Below, piece after piece: positions 23,975 through 34,400 of a stretch of 56,034 nt of DNA (its first letter is position 1; every line of letters starts with the position of its first letter). The notes under the pieces were generated by a model, which saw only the letters and a program-made list of their open reading frames with translations, was not told the DNA's origin and ran no database searches. The position numbers and the translations under genes are program-made. The stretch is from contig WQZB01000025.1 in NCBI GenBank assembly GCA_009780955.1, forward strand, positions 1-56,034, in the 5' to 3' direction. This stretch comes from Polyangiaceae bacterium. Lineage in GTDB: Bacteria; Myxococcota_A; Polyangia; Polyangiales; Polyangiaceae.

Positions 23975-26251
23975 TCAAGGAAACGTCTGAATCGTGACCT
24001 TCACGCGTCCCAAGGCATCGTTGTAGACGACGACCGCGCTTGCCCCAAGCCCGCCGACCACGCCGGGGGACGAGGTGTTCGCCTCGATGGAACGGCCCGC
24101 CGGAATGGCCGGCGCGCCAAAGACATATTGCTGGAGAACGGCGGCGTTCCCATTCATCCAGTCTTGGGCAGCGATATAGACATTGCCTCGAGCGTCGCTG
24201 GAGATCGCTCCCTGCCAGGGCTGGAAGCTCATCACTCCCGGGATCGACTCCACCGCGGTCGGGTCGGAGGCCGGAAGCGCATAGAGGTCGGAGTCGGTAT
24301 TTCCGGATCCGGCGACGTAGAACCGCGAGTTTGTAAAGGTCCAGTCCGAATACATGGTCGCACCGGTTGGGTTGATGACCGGGCCGAACGTCAGGCCGCC
24401 ATCGGTGCTCCTGGCGAGGTGGAAATTGGGATCGTCCGCGACCAACCACACGTCGCCGTTGGCTGGGTCGACGAAGATGTCCATGAAGACGACGCTCGTG
24501 GAAACGGAAGCGCAAATGAACGCCCCGACGCCGTAATTGGTGTTTCCACACGCGGTAAGCTGGGAGATCGTGTCATAGCCCACATAGACGTTGGAGCCCA
24601 AGGCCGCGAGGGACACCGAGTTGTTGTGCATCGAGGCGATCGTCACGGCGCTGCTGAAGGTTTTCCCTGCGTCCGCGCTCGCCGAAAAGACGACATTGGA
24701 TCCCGAGAACCCTGCGGCGTAGAGATGATTGCATGGCCCTGCCTGGAGCGCCAGCTCCGTCATGCCCGTGAAGCCAGGGATCGCGAGCGCCGGGGAGAAA
24801 GTTGCGCCTGCGTCATAGCTCGAAGCTACGTATCCCTGGCCGCCGCACATGAAGCCTGCGTAGATGAATCCATTCGCAGCCGCCGCGATCTTGCGTCCGG
24901 TATTCGATGGAAACACCGTGCAGTCCGTTCTCGTACCGCTGACGACGGCGGGCGCGGTCTGCAACCAGGGGTAGAAAGTCAGGGTATTGCTGGCCACTCC
25001 CTGGTCGACCCGCACCACCTTCACCTCGACGGGGCCGGTCAGGCCGCCCGGGACGACGACGGTCAGCTCCGTCTCGGTGGCGCTGGTCACGGTCGCCGGC
25101 ACGGAGCCGAATGCCACGGCGTCGTTGCTGGCGACGGCCGAGAAGCCGGTCCCGTCGAGGACGATGGAATCGCCCACCGAAGCGATGGTCTCAGAGAGAG
25201 ACGTGAGGGCCAGCTTCGCACATGCCGACGCCTGGCATACCTCGCCCGGGTTGCAGATCGTGCCGCACGCACCGCAGTTGACCCGATCGACCTGCGTGTA
25301 AGCGCAGTACGCAGAGCTCCCGGTGCCACACGGGATTGAATTGCCCGGGCAATTCACGACGCACATGCCATTCGAGCAAAACTGTCCAGAGATACAAGTC
25401 ACGCCGGCATTGGCGCCCTGACAATCCCCCGAGGCGCCGCAATAGGTGTTGCTGGTCTTGGGATCGATGCACTCGCCGTTGCAGTCGATCATCCATGGTA
25501 GACAGCGGCCCCCGCTGGAGCAGACGATTTCGCACGACACAGGATCGAAGGCGCAGCCATCCTCCAGATCCGTTTCGGTGACACCACCAGTCCCGCAGTC
25601 ACATGTGCCCGCAACAAGGGTGCAACCGCAGTCGAAACGAACATCGCCTGCTGCCGTATCGGCGGCTGTCGTGGCTGTCGCGCAGCTCCCGAAGCTCCAC
25701 TGCTTGGGGGCATTCACGGTGTTGCAGAGGACATGGTTGGTATTCAGGCCTGGATTGAGGACATCGTCGGCGGACTGGTTCGGGAAGGCCTGCGTTGCTA
25801 GGTCGGTGGAGTCGTAGCAGGTGAAGTTGTGCGTCCCATCATTGAGCTGCGTTCCGCCACAATCAGGCGCGGAGAAGAGCGCATACGAGAAAGCCCAATT
25901 CGCGGCCGGAAAGTCCGCGGAAGGACAGAGGCCCGTGATCAATGCCGGGGCTCCATGGCTATCCACGAGACTGCCGTCCGCATTGAAGTTGAAACACGGG
26001 CAGGCGTTCCCTGCGTCCGTACCCGCTTCCACATCAGGGGTGAGCGATGGGTTGCACCGGTACTTCGGATCGGGCGCGGGGCGCGAGCCGCAGACGCGGA
26101 CAGAGTTGCCTGTGAAATCGACCCCCGAAAGGGCAAATTTCATCGAGGCATTTCCGTTGCTGCCCGTAGCATCCTGGTTCGTCGAATTCGAAGAACACGC
26201 GAGAACCATCGCGGCGACAAGAGCCAGTGCGATAAAAAGGTGGTTTCTCAT
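23975..26251 (-). CDS. large Cys-rich lipoprotein with IPT/TIG domain and BNR-like repeats
   Basis: 758 residues. Signal peptide with lipobox (LVAAMVLAC), so probably outer-membrane or surface anchored. Residues about 25-210 hold a disulphide-rich region. At about 230-350 there are Cys-rich repeats (YCGASGDC, GQFCSNGMC, CGACGTICNPGEVCQ) of a type abundant in Myxococcota. An IPT/TIG immunoglobulin-like domain follows (VGDSIVLDGTGFS ... LTGPVEVKVV). The C-terminal half has sialidase-like Asp-box motifs (SYDAGATFS, SADAGKTFS, STDGGLTFG), indicating a beta-propeller. A role in surface binding or carbohydrate recognition is possible; catalytic residues are not evident. It is divergent from the lipoprotein at 26449. 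Confidence 0.8.
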   Translation of the reverse strand: MRNHLFIALALVAAMVLACSSNSTNQDATGSNGNASMKFALSGVDFTGNSVRVCGSRPAPDPKYRCNPSLTPDVEAGTDAGNACPCFNFNADGSLVDSHGAPALITGLCPSADFPAANWAFSYALFSAPDCGGTQLNDGTHNFTCYDSTDLATQAFPNQSADDVLNPGLNTNHVLCNTVNAPKQWSFGSCATATTAADTAAGDVRFDCGCTLVAGTCDCGTGGVTETDLEDGCAFDPVSCEIVCSSGGRCLPWMIDCNGECIDPKTSNTYCGASGDCQGANAGVTCISGQFCSNGMCVVNCPGNSIPCGTGSSAYCAYTQVDRVNCGACGTICNPGEVCQASACAKLALTSLSETIASVGDSIVLDGTGFSAVASNDAVAFGSVPATVTSATETELTVVVPGGLTGPVEVKVVRVDQGVASNTLTFYPWLQTAPAVVSGTRTDCTVFPSNTGRKIAAAANGFIYAGFMCGGQGYVASSYDAGATFSPALAIPGFTGMTELALQAGPCNHLYAAGFSGSNVVFSASADAGKTFSSAVTIASMHNNSVSLAALGSNVYVGYDTISQLTACGNTNYGVGAFICASVSTSVVFMDIFVDPANGDVWLVADDPNFHLARSTDGGLTFGPVINPTGATMYSDWTFTNSRFYVAGSGNTDSDLYALPASDPTAVESIPGVMSFQPWQGAISSDARGNVYIAAQDWMNGNAAVLQQYVFGAPAIPAGRSIEANTSSPGVVGGLGASAVVVYNDALGRVKVTIQTFP

Positions 26252-26448
26252 TGGGTCCTCGGCGTTGGCAGAGGTGCAATACGCGTTCCGTTGCCTCATT
26301 CATAAGCAATGCTAAGGTCTCTGAAATTCACCCGTTTTGATGGACTGATTATATCGCGATCGTGGCCTCGTGCGCTGTCTTCGAGTTTGCGCGGTACGAA
26401 AGAGCTTCCGACAAGAATCGCTGGGTCGTACTACCGATTGGTTTTTGG

Positions 26449-28590
26449 ATGCTCCGCCTGCTCCCTCTTTTGTTGGTTCTCAGCATTCTTCCAGGTTGCA
26501 GCGCTCCGAAGAGTGCGCGCCCGCCAAACACCCATCCATCCAACAAGGCCCTGAAGACCGCGACCCCGCTCGTCTTGGTCGGCAGCAATGCTCCGCGCGA
26601 CACCGCATGGATGCCGAACGGCGATGTCGTTGCGGTGAGCGATGGGCGACTCTGGCGGTTTCGCCCCGGCGACAAGGAAAACATCGTGCACATGACGCCC
26701 GTGGCCGCAACGAACGCGTGGTTGGTCACCGCCAAGAGCGCGGATCTGGCGATTGTGTTTGGCGATGAAAGCAAGGCCTATCCGTTCCGTGACGGCAAAG
26801 CCCTCGCGCCGTTCGACATCGGAACCTCTGGCACCTCTCGCACCGTGGACCTTTCGGAAGACGGGAGCGTCCTCACAGTCGAAGTTGCGCACGAGGAGGA
26901 GGACGGTTCCGTCGTCCGAACGGCGACGGCATACGACGTTGCGAAGAGAACGCGGGTGAGCACGTTCTCGACCTCTGGCGACAGGCTTCGTTACGGGCAG
27001 CTCTCACCGGATGGTGCATGGATGATCACGAACGAAGGTATCGTTGCAACGCGCGACGGCACTGTCGTTGTAGGATTTGACACCGACACGATGACCCTTG
27101 GGGGGATGTGGGTCGACGGCAAGGCCATTGTGTGGCAGGAGGGGCGGCCTGGAGAGGGATGGTTCGTCATCGCCGATCCACTGGTTCGCTCTTCCACGCG
27201 CGTGGACCTATGTAGCGACATGAATTTCAGCAGCGACATGGTTTTCGACCGCGCGATGAAAAGGGTCGTGTACCACTGCGAAGGGAAAATCTTCGTCGTC
27301 GAGATGGACGGTTCTCATCGCGCGTTCCAAGTGAACGCGCGCCACGGCAGGCCGACGCTTTTCTTTTCTCAAACGGGAAACGAACTCATTGTCGACTCTC
27401 GCAGTCCTTGGGAACAGTTCCAGAAAAAAGGCGATCCGCCCCTGCCCATCGACGCTGTCGATTTGGTGTCCGGCGCATCGCGAAGCCTCGACGCGCTGCC
27501 GCCTTTGCGCAACGGAGACGGGACAGTCTTCTTTCCACGTGGGCAGGGGCGTTGGCTGCAGGGAACCAAAAGCCCTGACGAAAATCTTGTCCTGTCAGGG
27601 GCGACCGTACTCGACCGCACAGCCCAGCACGACTTGGTTCGCTGGGGGCCACCCAACGTCTGGGGAGCGAAGTCGAATCTCGCGGCCTTCGTTCACGAAG
27701 GCGGGCTCGAGGTTGTCGCTGAAATGAAAGGGACATCCACCCTTCGCACCGTGCGCGTGGGCAGCGCGCCACGAACACCGCTGGTTGTCCCGCCGTTGTC
27801 ACGACGAGCGCCGTGCAAGGAAGATCCTTTCGCCCCTCGCGCGATCGACAACGACAGAACGACGTTTCCGCTCATCTACCGCGATGGCCCGTGTGCTTGC
27901 GACGTGAATGGTTGCCATCCGTCGGACGAGTTCACGTATGCACGATACGGAACCAAAGCGCTCGTGTTGGGGGACTTCGTCCCCGTCAATGAAGACGGGA
28001 CGGAGGAGGGGCCACCCCATCAGCCAGGGGACTTCGGAAACATCATCGACCTGGTCAACGCAGAAGGCCGCAGAACCAAAATGCCGATGACGTCTGATGC
28101 GGTCGACGCGGCAACATTTCTTGATGACGGCAAGACCGCCGTCTTTGTAAAAATAGGAGAATGGAAGAAGGGGGCTTCTAAGCTCCACAAAGTCGCGCTC
28201 GATACGCTCGCGGTGACATCAAGCTCGCTTCCCGAATTCGAGTTCGAAACCGTATGGGAGTACGAGATGCGAGACCCCGTGCAACGCTATGAACGGCCCT
28301 ATGAAATACCCACTGTGCAAATCATGGTAACGGACAAGAGCTTTGTCGTGACCGAGGCGTCGACCACCATGCTCGAAGCTCGGATCTTCGAGCGCGGTTC
28401 AAACCAAGAACGCGCCGTCGTGTTTGCATGGCCAGGCCAGGCGATCGTCAAGCTCCCGAACGGTCGCATCGAACTCGCCGGCGATGTCGATGTGGGTGCG
28501 CTCGGCTGTCTCGATGCCGAGGGCAACCTTCACCCCTTTGCGACGTGCCGCGATCAGGTCGAAGTGACAGGAGCGTTCCACATCGAGTGA
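26449..28590 (+). CDS. lipoprotein with predicted beta-propeller
   Basis: 713 residues from ATG 26449, chosen because it yields a clean lipoprotein signal (MLRLLPLLLVLSILPGC). The mature protein has repeated strand blocks (DTAWMPNGDVVAVSDGRLWRF, GQLSPDGAWMITNEG) like WD40/TolB propellers and a short Cys-containing insertion (DGPCACDVNGCHPSDEF). No catalytic motif is seen. It is divergent from the TIG lipoprotein with about a 200-base gap and sits 178 bases upstream of msrA. Confidence 0.7.
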   Translation: MLRLLPLLLVLSILPGCSAPKSARPPNTHPSNKALKTATPLVLVGSNAPRDTAWMPNGDVVAVSDGRLWRFRPGDKENIVHMTPVAATNAWLVTAKSADLAIVFGDESKAYPFRDGKALAPFDIGTSGTSRTVDLSEDGSVLTVEVAHEEEDGSVVRTATAYDVAKRTRVSTFSTSGDRLRYGQLSPDGAWMITNEGIVATRDGTVVVGFDTDTMTLGGMWVDGKAIVWQEGRPGEGWFVIADPLVRSSTRVDLCSDMNFSSDMVFDRAMKRVVYHCEGKIFVVEMDGSHRAFQVNARHGRPTLFFSQTGNELIVDSRSPWEQFQKKGDPPLPIDAVDLVSGASRSLDALPPLRNGDGTVFFPRGQGRWLQGTKSPDENLVLSGATVLDRTAQHDLVRWGPPNVWGAKSNLAAFVHEGGLEVVAEMKGTSTLRTVRVGSAPRTPLVVPPLSRRAPCKEDPFAPRAIDNDRTTFPLIYRDGPCACDVNGCHPSDEFTYARYGTKALVLGDFVPVNEDGTEEGPPHQPGDFGNIIDLVNAEGRRTKMPMTSDAVDAATFLDDGKTAVFVKIGEWKKGASKLHKVALDTLAVTSSSLPEFEFETVWEYEMRDPVQRYERPYEIPTVQIMVTDKSFVVTEASTTMLEARIFERGSNQERAVVFAWPGQAIVKLPNGRIELAGDVDVGALGCLDAEGNLHPFATCRDQVEVTGAFHIE

Positions 28591-28768
28591 CTTCTCAACG
28601 GTGTTCCGCCAGGTGCTGGTCGTGTAGTCGTTTGTTGGCCTTGGTATCGCCATGCGCGTACTGGGATCCTTTAGCGGATGTGACGCGAGGAGTTTTGCGT
28701 TAGGTGACAGTCGCCCATCGCATCTCGCTAGACGAAGCGAGTGGCATTGGGTGTATAGGAAGTTCGTT

Positions 28769-29359
28769 ATGGGCTTTTCAGAAAAGATCCGAATGCCAAG
28801 CGCCGCCGAATCGTTGCCTGGGCGAAGCGAGCCCGTCTTTGTAGCTGGGAAACATGCCGTGCTCGGTACACGCATGAAAGCGCCGTGGCCGGAGGGAATG
28901 CAGATTGCGATGTTTGGAATGGGATGCTTCTGGGGTGCAGAAGAAAAGATGTGGCAACTCGATGGCATGTACTCCACACAAGTTGGTTATGCGGGAGGTT
29001 TTACTCCGAATCCCACATACGATGAAGTTTGCACCGGAATGACCGGACATGCGGAGGTGGTGCGCGTCGTGTTCAATCCGCAAATTCTAAATTACGAGAG
29101 TGTGCTCCGCGCATTTTGGGAAAATCACGATCCGACGCAAGGCATGCGCCAGGGCAACGACGTCGGCACGCAATACCGATCCGCCATTTATGTGTTTGAT
29201 GAGGATCAAGCACGCATTGCGTCAGCGTCGGCCACGGCTTCTCAGAAAGAGCTGAACGCAGCCGGTTATGGCGACATCACGACGGAAATCACGAAGGCAC
29301 CGATATTTTATTATGCGGAAGACTATCATCAGCAGTACCTCGCGAGGTATCCAGGCTAA
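28769..29359 (+). CDS. msrA: peptide methionine-S-sulfoxide reductase, copy 1
   Basis: 196 residues from ATG 28769. Reduces methionine-S-sulfoxide in proteins using a catalytic Cys (GCFWGAEE, Cys near residue 53). [19 protein letters not shown] and [10 protein letters not shown] complete the MsrA fingerprint. Its TAA overlaps the nnrS ATG (TAATG), so the pair is coupled. A second copy at 50332 differs at 4 of the 188 shared residues and lacks the first 8 residues. The frame is open to 28652, but that extension is unlike MsrA. Confidence 0.93.
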   Translation: MGFSEKIRMPSAAESLPGRSEPVFVAGKHAVLGTRMKAPWPEGMQIAMFGMGCFWGAEEKMWQLDGMYSTQVGYAGGFTPNPTYDEVCTGMTGHAEVVRVVFNPQILNYESVLRAFWENHDPTQGMRQGNDVGTQYRSAIYVFDEDQARIASASATASQKELNAAGYGDITTEITKAPIFYYAEDYHQQYLARYPG

Positions 29360-30588
29360 TGTCTACGCATCGATCGCTCCTCCGTCACGATTCGCCCACG
29401 CTGTCGGATTCGCGCTCGTCATTGGCTCTTGGCGAAAAAGGGTTTCGCCCATTCTTCCTTCTAGCCGCTGTTTTTGCTGCGTTCGTGCTTCCGCTCTGGC
29501 TCCTCGTTCTCGAGAACTTCACGGGGCTCAACGCCGAATTCATGCACCCGTACTGGCATGCCCATGAAATGGTGTTCGGCTTTTCCGTTGCGGTGATCAC
29601 TGGCTTCCTCCTCACGGCCGTCGGCAATTGGACGCAGCGCGAAACCGTCGTGGGGAGGCCACTGCTCGCGCTCGCAGCGCTGTGGACTCTCGGGCGCATC
29701 GCCATCGCGCTCTCGTCGTTCGTTCCTCGCGGCATTGCCGCCGTGATCGATCTCGCGTTCATCCCCGCGCTCATGGTGGGGATCGGGCGAGCGCTCGCCC
29801 TTGCGAAGAACAAGCGCAATTATGTCATGCTGGTCGTGCTCTTCGCGCTATGGCTGTCCAATCTCGCCGCGCACGCTGGGGTGCTCGGCATCGCGGGCAT
29901 GTCGGAGTGGCAGCGTCGAGGATCGATCGTTGGAATCGACATCGTCATTCTCCTGATTCTCGTCATCAGTGCGCGCGTCATTCCCATGTTCACGCGCAAT
30001 GCCACACGCGAGGCGTCGATTCGTTCATGGCCTCGGTTCAACATGGCAAGCGCCATCTCGATGGTGATGTTCACGATCTGCGATATCGCGATCCCAACGC
30101 ATCACATAACAGCCGCCTTTGCCGCTCTTACGGGCGTGGCCGTCGCCGCGCGGACCATTCCGTGGGGGACTCGCCACACCACACGCGATCCGCTTCTTTG
30201 GGTCCTTCACGTGGGCTCTTGGTGGATCCCAGTCGGCCTTTTTCTTCGCACAATTTCGTCTTTCACGTCCACGGTTCCGAGCGCTTCATCAACACACGCG
30301 CTAACCGTTGGAGCCATTGGCTTGCTCACACTAGGGATGATGGCGCGCGTGGCACTTGGGCATTCCGGCAGGATGCTGGCGGTGTCGCAACCTACAACGG
30401 TTGCATTCGTCGCGCTCACGGTTGCCGGGCTCGTTCGCGTCATCGGGCCGCTCTTCGAATCAATGTATACCGCATCTATTGTCGTTGCGGGCGTGCTTTG
30501 GAGTCTGGCCTTCGTGCTCTACCTCGTTGTCTATCTGCCCATCCTCATCGCGCCTCGCGTTGATGGCAGGCCAGGGTAAGAAGTCGCC
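28789..30588 (+). repeat. direct repeat unit A (msrA-nnrS), intact copy
   Basis: Homologous to 50328-51197 in the same orientation. Sequence identity is high with scattered substitutions, and copy B lacks two internal stretches of nnrS. Identity begins at CCGAATGCC and ends at AAGTCGCC in both copies. Confidence 0.9.
29359..30579 (+). CDS. nnrS: NnrS family haem-copper membrane protein, copy 1
   Basis: 406 residues, about 12 predicted membrane segments. It begins with LALGEKGFRPFFLLAAVFAA, then HPYWHAHEMVFGFSVAVITGF, the conserved His-rich segment of NnrS. NnrS proteins protect cells from nitric oxide and nitrosative stress and often sit in denitrification loci. Coupled to msrA (repair of oxidised Met), and about 22 kb from norE/norF-like genes, which supports a nitric-oxide theme. 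A truncated copy lies at 50898. Confidence 0.88.
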   Translation: MSTHRSLLRHDSPTLSDSRSSLALGEKGFRPFFLLAAVFAAFVLPLWLLVLENFTGLNAEFMHPYWHAHEMVFGFSVAVITGFLLTAVGNWTQRETVVGRPLLALAALWTLGRIAIALSSFVPRGIAAVIDLAFIPALMVGIGRALALAKNKRNYVMLVVLFALWLSNLAAHAGVLGIAGMSEWQRRGSIVGIDIVILLILVISARVIPMFTRNATREASIRSWPRFNMASAISMVMFTICDIAIPTHHITAAFAALTGVAVAARTIPWGTRHTTRDPLLWVLHVGSWWIPVGLFLRTISSFTSTVPSASSTHALTVGAIGLLTLGMMARVALGHSGRMLAVSQPTTVAFVALTVAGLVRVIGPLFESMYTASIVVAGVLWSLAFVLYLVVYLPILIAPRVDGRPG

Positions 30589-30606
30589 CTATGGCATTGG
30601 GTTCAA

Positions 30607-30852
30607 TTGAAGACCATCATCAAGCGGGAATACTGGGTAAACGAGGATACAATCCAATATTACAACGTGACGCTCGAGAAACAGCAGGAAGGAAAGGTGA
30701 TCGAAAACGGCCCAAGCCCAATGGATGATTTCTCGTTCCAATACCGCGTTGGCAGAGACGATAAGGGGGATTACATGATGAATAACTATGCGTTCGAAGG
30801 CTCAAGAAATCCTATTACGGAGAATTCGGCGAAATACCGCAGGGCGGAATGA
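30607..30852 (+). CDS. small hypothetical protein
   Basis: 81 residues from TTG 30607. Polar sequence (REYWVNEDTIQYYNVTLEKQ) with lower GC than its surroundings, unlike the neighbouring genes, suggesting foreign origin or a fragment. It starts 28 bases after nnrS. No family recognised and the start is uncertain. Confidence 0.35.
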   Translation: MKTIIKREYWVNEDTIQYYNVTLEKQQEGKVIENGPSPMDDFSFQYRVGRDDKGDYMMNNYAFEGSRNPITENSAKYRRAE

Positions 30853-30910
30853 TTGGGGCGCTTTTTATCCCGGCCATCATACCTTATTTGTCGAACAGGT
30901 TGCGCGCATA

Positions 30911-31150
30911 TCACCGCACGAGTGGCAATTGGCGTACACGCACGCTGTGCTCCTCGACAGAAACCATCGCGCCTGCCTCCAGATCTCCCTCGCACATCGT
31001 AACCACGCGGTCGACGAAGGCCGCAAGCTGTGCGCCTCGCAGTCCATCAATCCGCACGCGCACCACCGACGGTGACGACGCATTCGATAGTGCAAGCGTC
31101 GTAAACTGGCGGAAGACAAGGACCCCAAGCGTGGACAGGTCTTCGGCACT
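30911..31150 (-). pseudogene. C-terminal fragment of a DUF5615-like toxin
   Basis: Open frame of about 79 codons ending at TGA (30911-30913). It includes SNASSPSVVRVRIDG, DLEAGAMVSVEEHSVRVRQL and LPL, which match the C-terminal half of DUF5615 PIN-like toxins. The N-terminal half is missing; the frame is cut by the displaced tRNA fragment at 31152. It is probably not the other half of the toxin at 22377: that toxin subgroup usually has a different C-terminus, and the fragments lie in the wrong relative order for a simple insertion. Confidence 0.55.
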
Positions 31151-31151
31151 C

Positions 31152-31195
<44 letters not shown>

Positions 31196-31197
31196 CA

Positions 31198-31440
31198 GAA
31201 CCTCACCCGCCCGTTCGCCATGTGCGGCGAGCGCGTGTGCGTCGAGCGTGAGCTGCAAGACCATGGCCACCCTCTCCGAAGGCGAGAACCCCGCTTGGGA
31301 CGCCAGATCATCTTCTGCGCACAAACGAGACTTAACGATGGTCCATCCTGCCCGGGCTCGCGCTCTCGCCTTCGCGTCGTCGTCCACATGCACAATATAG
31401 CAAAACGCCGCCGCGGTTGCGGAAGCGGGCCTTGCAAAAC
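31198..31440 (-). pseudogene. internally deleted copy of the nucleotidyltransferase module
   Basis: Mosaic of 23106-23880 with two deletions. CTCACCCGCCCGTTCGCC (as at 23107) is joined to ATGTGCGGCGAGCGCGTGTG (as at 23504), then to the segment from CGTCGAGCGTGAGCTG (as at 23682) onward. The junctions share 3-4 bases (GCC, TGCG), the mark of microhomology-mediated deletion. The small-protein frame runs into the nucleotidyltransferase HALAAHG segment and then the tRNA fragment, so no working product is expected. Similarity ends about 30 bases before the pyc stop. Confidence 0.8.
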
Positions 31441-31469
31441 CACATTTGCGCCCGGCGGCAACATGGCAC

Positions 31470-34400
31470 TCACGCTCGCCAGACGATCAGCAAGTCCTTG
31501 GCCTGCACCCGGTCGCCGGGGTTGACCAGCACGCGCTCGATCACGCCGTCGCGCTCGGCTATCAAGTGGGTTTCCATCTTCATGGCTTCCAGCGATAGCA
31601 GCGTGGCACCGGCCTGCAGGTGCTGGCCCGCTGCCACCGGCACGGTGACGACAGCGCCGGGCATGGGCGCGCCGACGTGCAGCGGATTGCCAGCGTCGGC
31701 CACTTCGCGCGGAGCCGCATCTGCCGCGCCGGATCGCGCCACGCTGGTCATGCGCGACTGGCCGTTCATCTCGAACTGTACCTTGGCGCTGCCTGCTTCG
31801 TCATGGATGGTCTGCAAGCTCACAAGCAGCGTCTTGCCGGCGTCGATTTCCAGTGCCACCTCGTCGCCCGGCTTCATGCCGTAGAAGAAGGTCGGCGTCG
31901 GCAGCACGGAAACGTCGCCATGTTTTTGCTGGTGCCGGTGGAAATCGGCTGCGACCTTGGGGTACATCAACGCACTGGCCAATTGCCGGTCGTCCATCTC
32001 GTCCACGGTCATGCCGCCGGCCTGCGCAGCGCGGGCGCGGGCGGCTTGCAGGTCGACGGGCGGCAGCTGGTCGCCGGGGCGGTAGGCGACGGGCGGCTGG
32101 CTCTTGAGCACCTTGCGCGACAGCGCCTGCGGAAACCCGTCTGGCGGGAAACCCAGTTCGCCTTTGAACAGCGAGACGACCGATTCGGGAAACACCACTT
32201 CGTGCGCCGGATCGGCCACCTGGGCGGGCGTGAGGTCGTTGGCGACCATCATCAGGGCCATGTCGCCCACCACTTTGGAGGTGGGCGTGACCTTCACGAT
32301 GTCGCCGAACAGCTGGTTGACGTCGGCGTAGGCCTGCGACACCTCGGTCCAGCGGTGTTCCAGCCCCATGGCGCGCGCCTGCACGCGCAGATTGGTGTAC
32401 TGGCCGCCGGGCATTTCGTGGCGGTACACGTCGGCGGTGCCGGCGCGGATGTCGCTCTCGAACGGCGCATAAAAGCGCCGCACACCTTCGAAATAGGTGG
32501 ACGCCTGGTGCAGTGCATGCGGCGACAGGTCGGGATCGCGCCCGGTGCCGACCAACGCGGACGCCATGGCCGACAGGTTGGGCTGGGCGGTGAGGCCGCT
32601 CATGGCGTCCAGCGCGCCATCCACGGCGTCACAGCCCGCTTCTGCCGCTGCCAGCACCGAGGCGGCGGCGATGCCGCTGGTGTCGTGGGTATGGAAATGC
32701 ACCGGCAGGCCGGTTTCTTCTTTCAGCGCCTTCACCAAGGCAGCCGCTGCGCGCGGGCGGCAGACGCCGGCCATGTCCTTGATGGCGAGGATGTGGACTC
32801 CCGCCTGCTGCAGTTCGCGGGCAATGCCGACGTAATACTTCAGGTCGTATTTGCCGCGTGCGGGGTCGAACAGGTCGCCGGTGTAGCAGATGGCGCCTTC
32901 GCACAGCGCGCCGGCCTCGAGCACGGCGTCGATCGACACGCGCATGTTGCGCACCCAATTAAGCGCGTCGAAGACGCGAAACAGGTCCACGCCAGCGGTC
33001 GCCGCCTGCTTGACGAAGAACTGCACCACGTTGTCGGCGTAGCTGGTATAGCCCACGCCGTTGGCGCCGCGCAGCAGCATCTGAAGCAGGATGTTCGGGA
33101 TGAGCGCGCGCAGCTGCGCCAGGCGCTGCCAAGGGTCTTCTTTGAGGAAGCGCATGGCGACGTCGAAGGTCGCGCCGCCCCAGCATTCGAGCGAGAACAA
33201 CTGCGGCAGCGCGCGCGCATAGAACGGCGCAATGGGCAGCATATCGGCGGTGCGCATGCGGGTGGCGAGCAGCGACTGGTGCGCGTCGCGCAAGGTCGTG
33301 TCGGTCATCAGGACCGACTTGCTTGCCAGCATCCATTGCGCGAATTTTTGCGCGCCGAGTTCTTTGAAGCGATCACGCGTGCCGAACGGAATCGGCGCGG
33401 TCAGGTCCACGCGGGGCAGCACCGGCGTGGGAAACGGCAAATCAGGCATCTTGCGGCCTGCCATCTCCGGGTTGCCGTTGACGGTGATGTCCGCCATGAA
33501 GCCCAGTAGCTTGCTGCCACGGTCGCGCCGCTTGGTGAACTCCAGCAGTTCGGGCGTGGTGTCGATGAAGCGCGTGGTCACACTGCCGTCAACGAAGTCT
33601 GGGTGGTTGATGACGTTTTCCAGGAATCGCAGGTTCGAAGCCACGCCGCGAATGCGAAATTCGCGCAGCGCCCGATCCATGCGCTGCACGGTCTCTCTGG
33701 CCGTCGGCGCCCAGGCCGTGACCTTGACCAGCAGCGAGTCGTAGTACGGCGTAATCACCGCGCCGCCATAGGCCGTGCCGGCATCGAGCCGGATGCCGAA
33801 GCCCGCGGGACTGCGGTACACCGACAAGCGGCCGTAGTCAGGTAGAAAGCCGTTCTCCGGGTCTTCGGTGGTGATACGGCATTGCAGTGCCGTACCGTTC
33901 AGTCGGATCTGCTCCTGCGCAGGTACGCCGCTGGCTCCCTCGTCCTCGGTGATGCCGATCCGCCCGCCTTCGCTGATGCGCAACTGCGCCTTGACGATAT
34001 CCACGCCGGTGATGAGCTCGGTGACGGTGTGCTCCACCTGGATGCGCGGATTGACCTCGATGAAGTAGAACTGGCCGCTGTCGGCGTCGATGAGGAACTC
34101 CACCGTGCCGGCGTGGGTGTAGCTCACCGCCTTCATGAGGTGAACGGCGCGGTCACACAAAGCCTGGCGCTGGGCATCGTCTAGATAAGGCGCTGGCGCG
34201 CGCTCGACCACCTTCTGGTTGCGGCGCTGCACGGTGCAGTCGCGCTCGAACAGATGCACCACGTTGCCGTGGCGGTCGCCGAGAATTTGCACCTCGACAT
34301 GGCGCGCCCGCTGCACCAGCTTCTCGAAATAGACCTCGTCGTTGCCGAAGGCCGCCAGCGCCTCGCGCCGGGCCGCCGCCAGCGCTTCGGATAACTCCGC

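Noticed and set aside
22377-31150. One DUF5615 toxin gene split by a large insertion
   Set aside because: For a minus-strand gene the C-terminal part should lie to the left of the N-terminal part, but it lies to the right, and the two fragments look like different subgroups.
31620-33509. Long plus-strand frame opposite pyc
   Set aside because: Shadow of the pyruvate carboxylase gene; composition rich in His, Arg, Val and Gln with no domain pattern.
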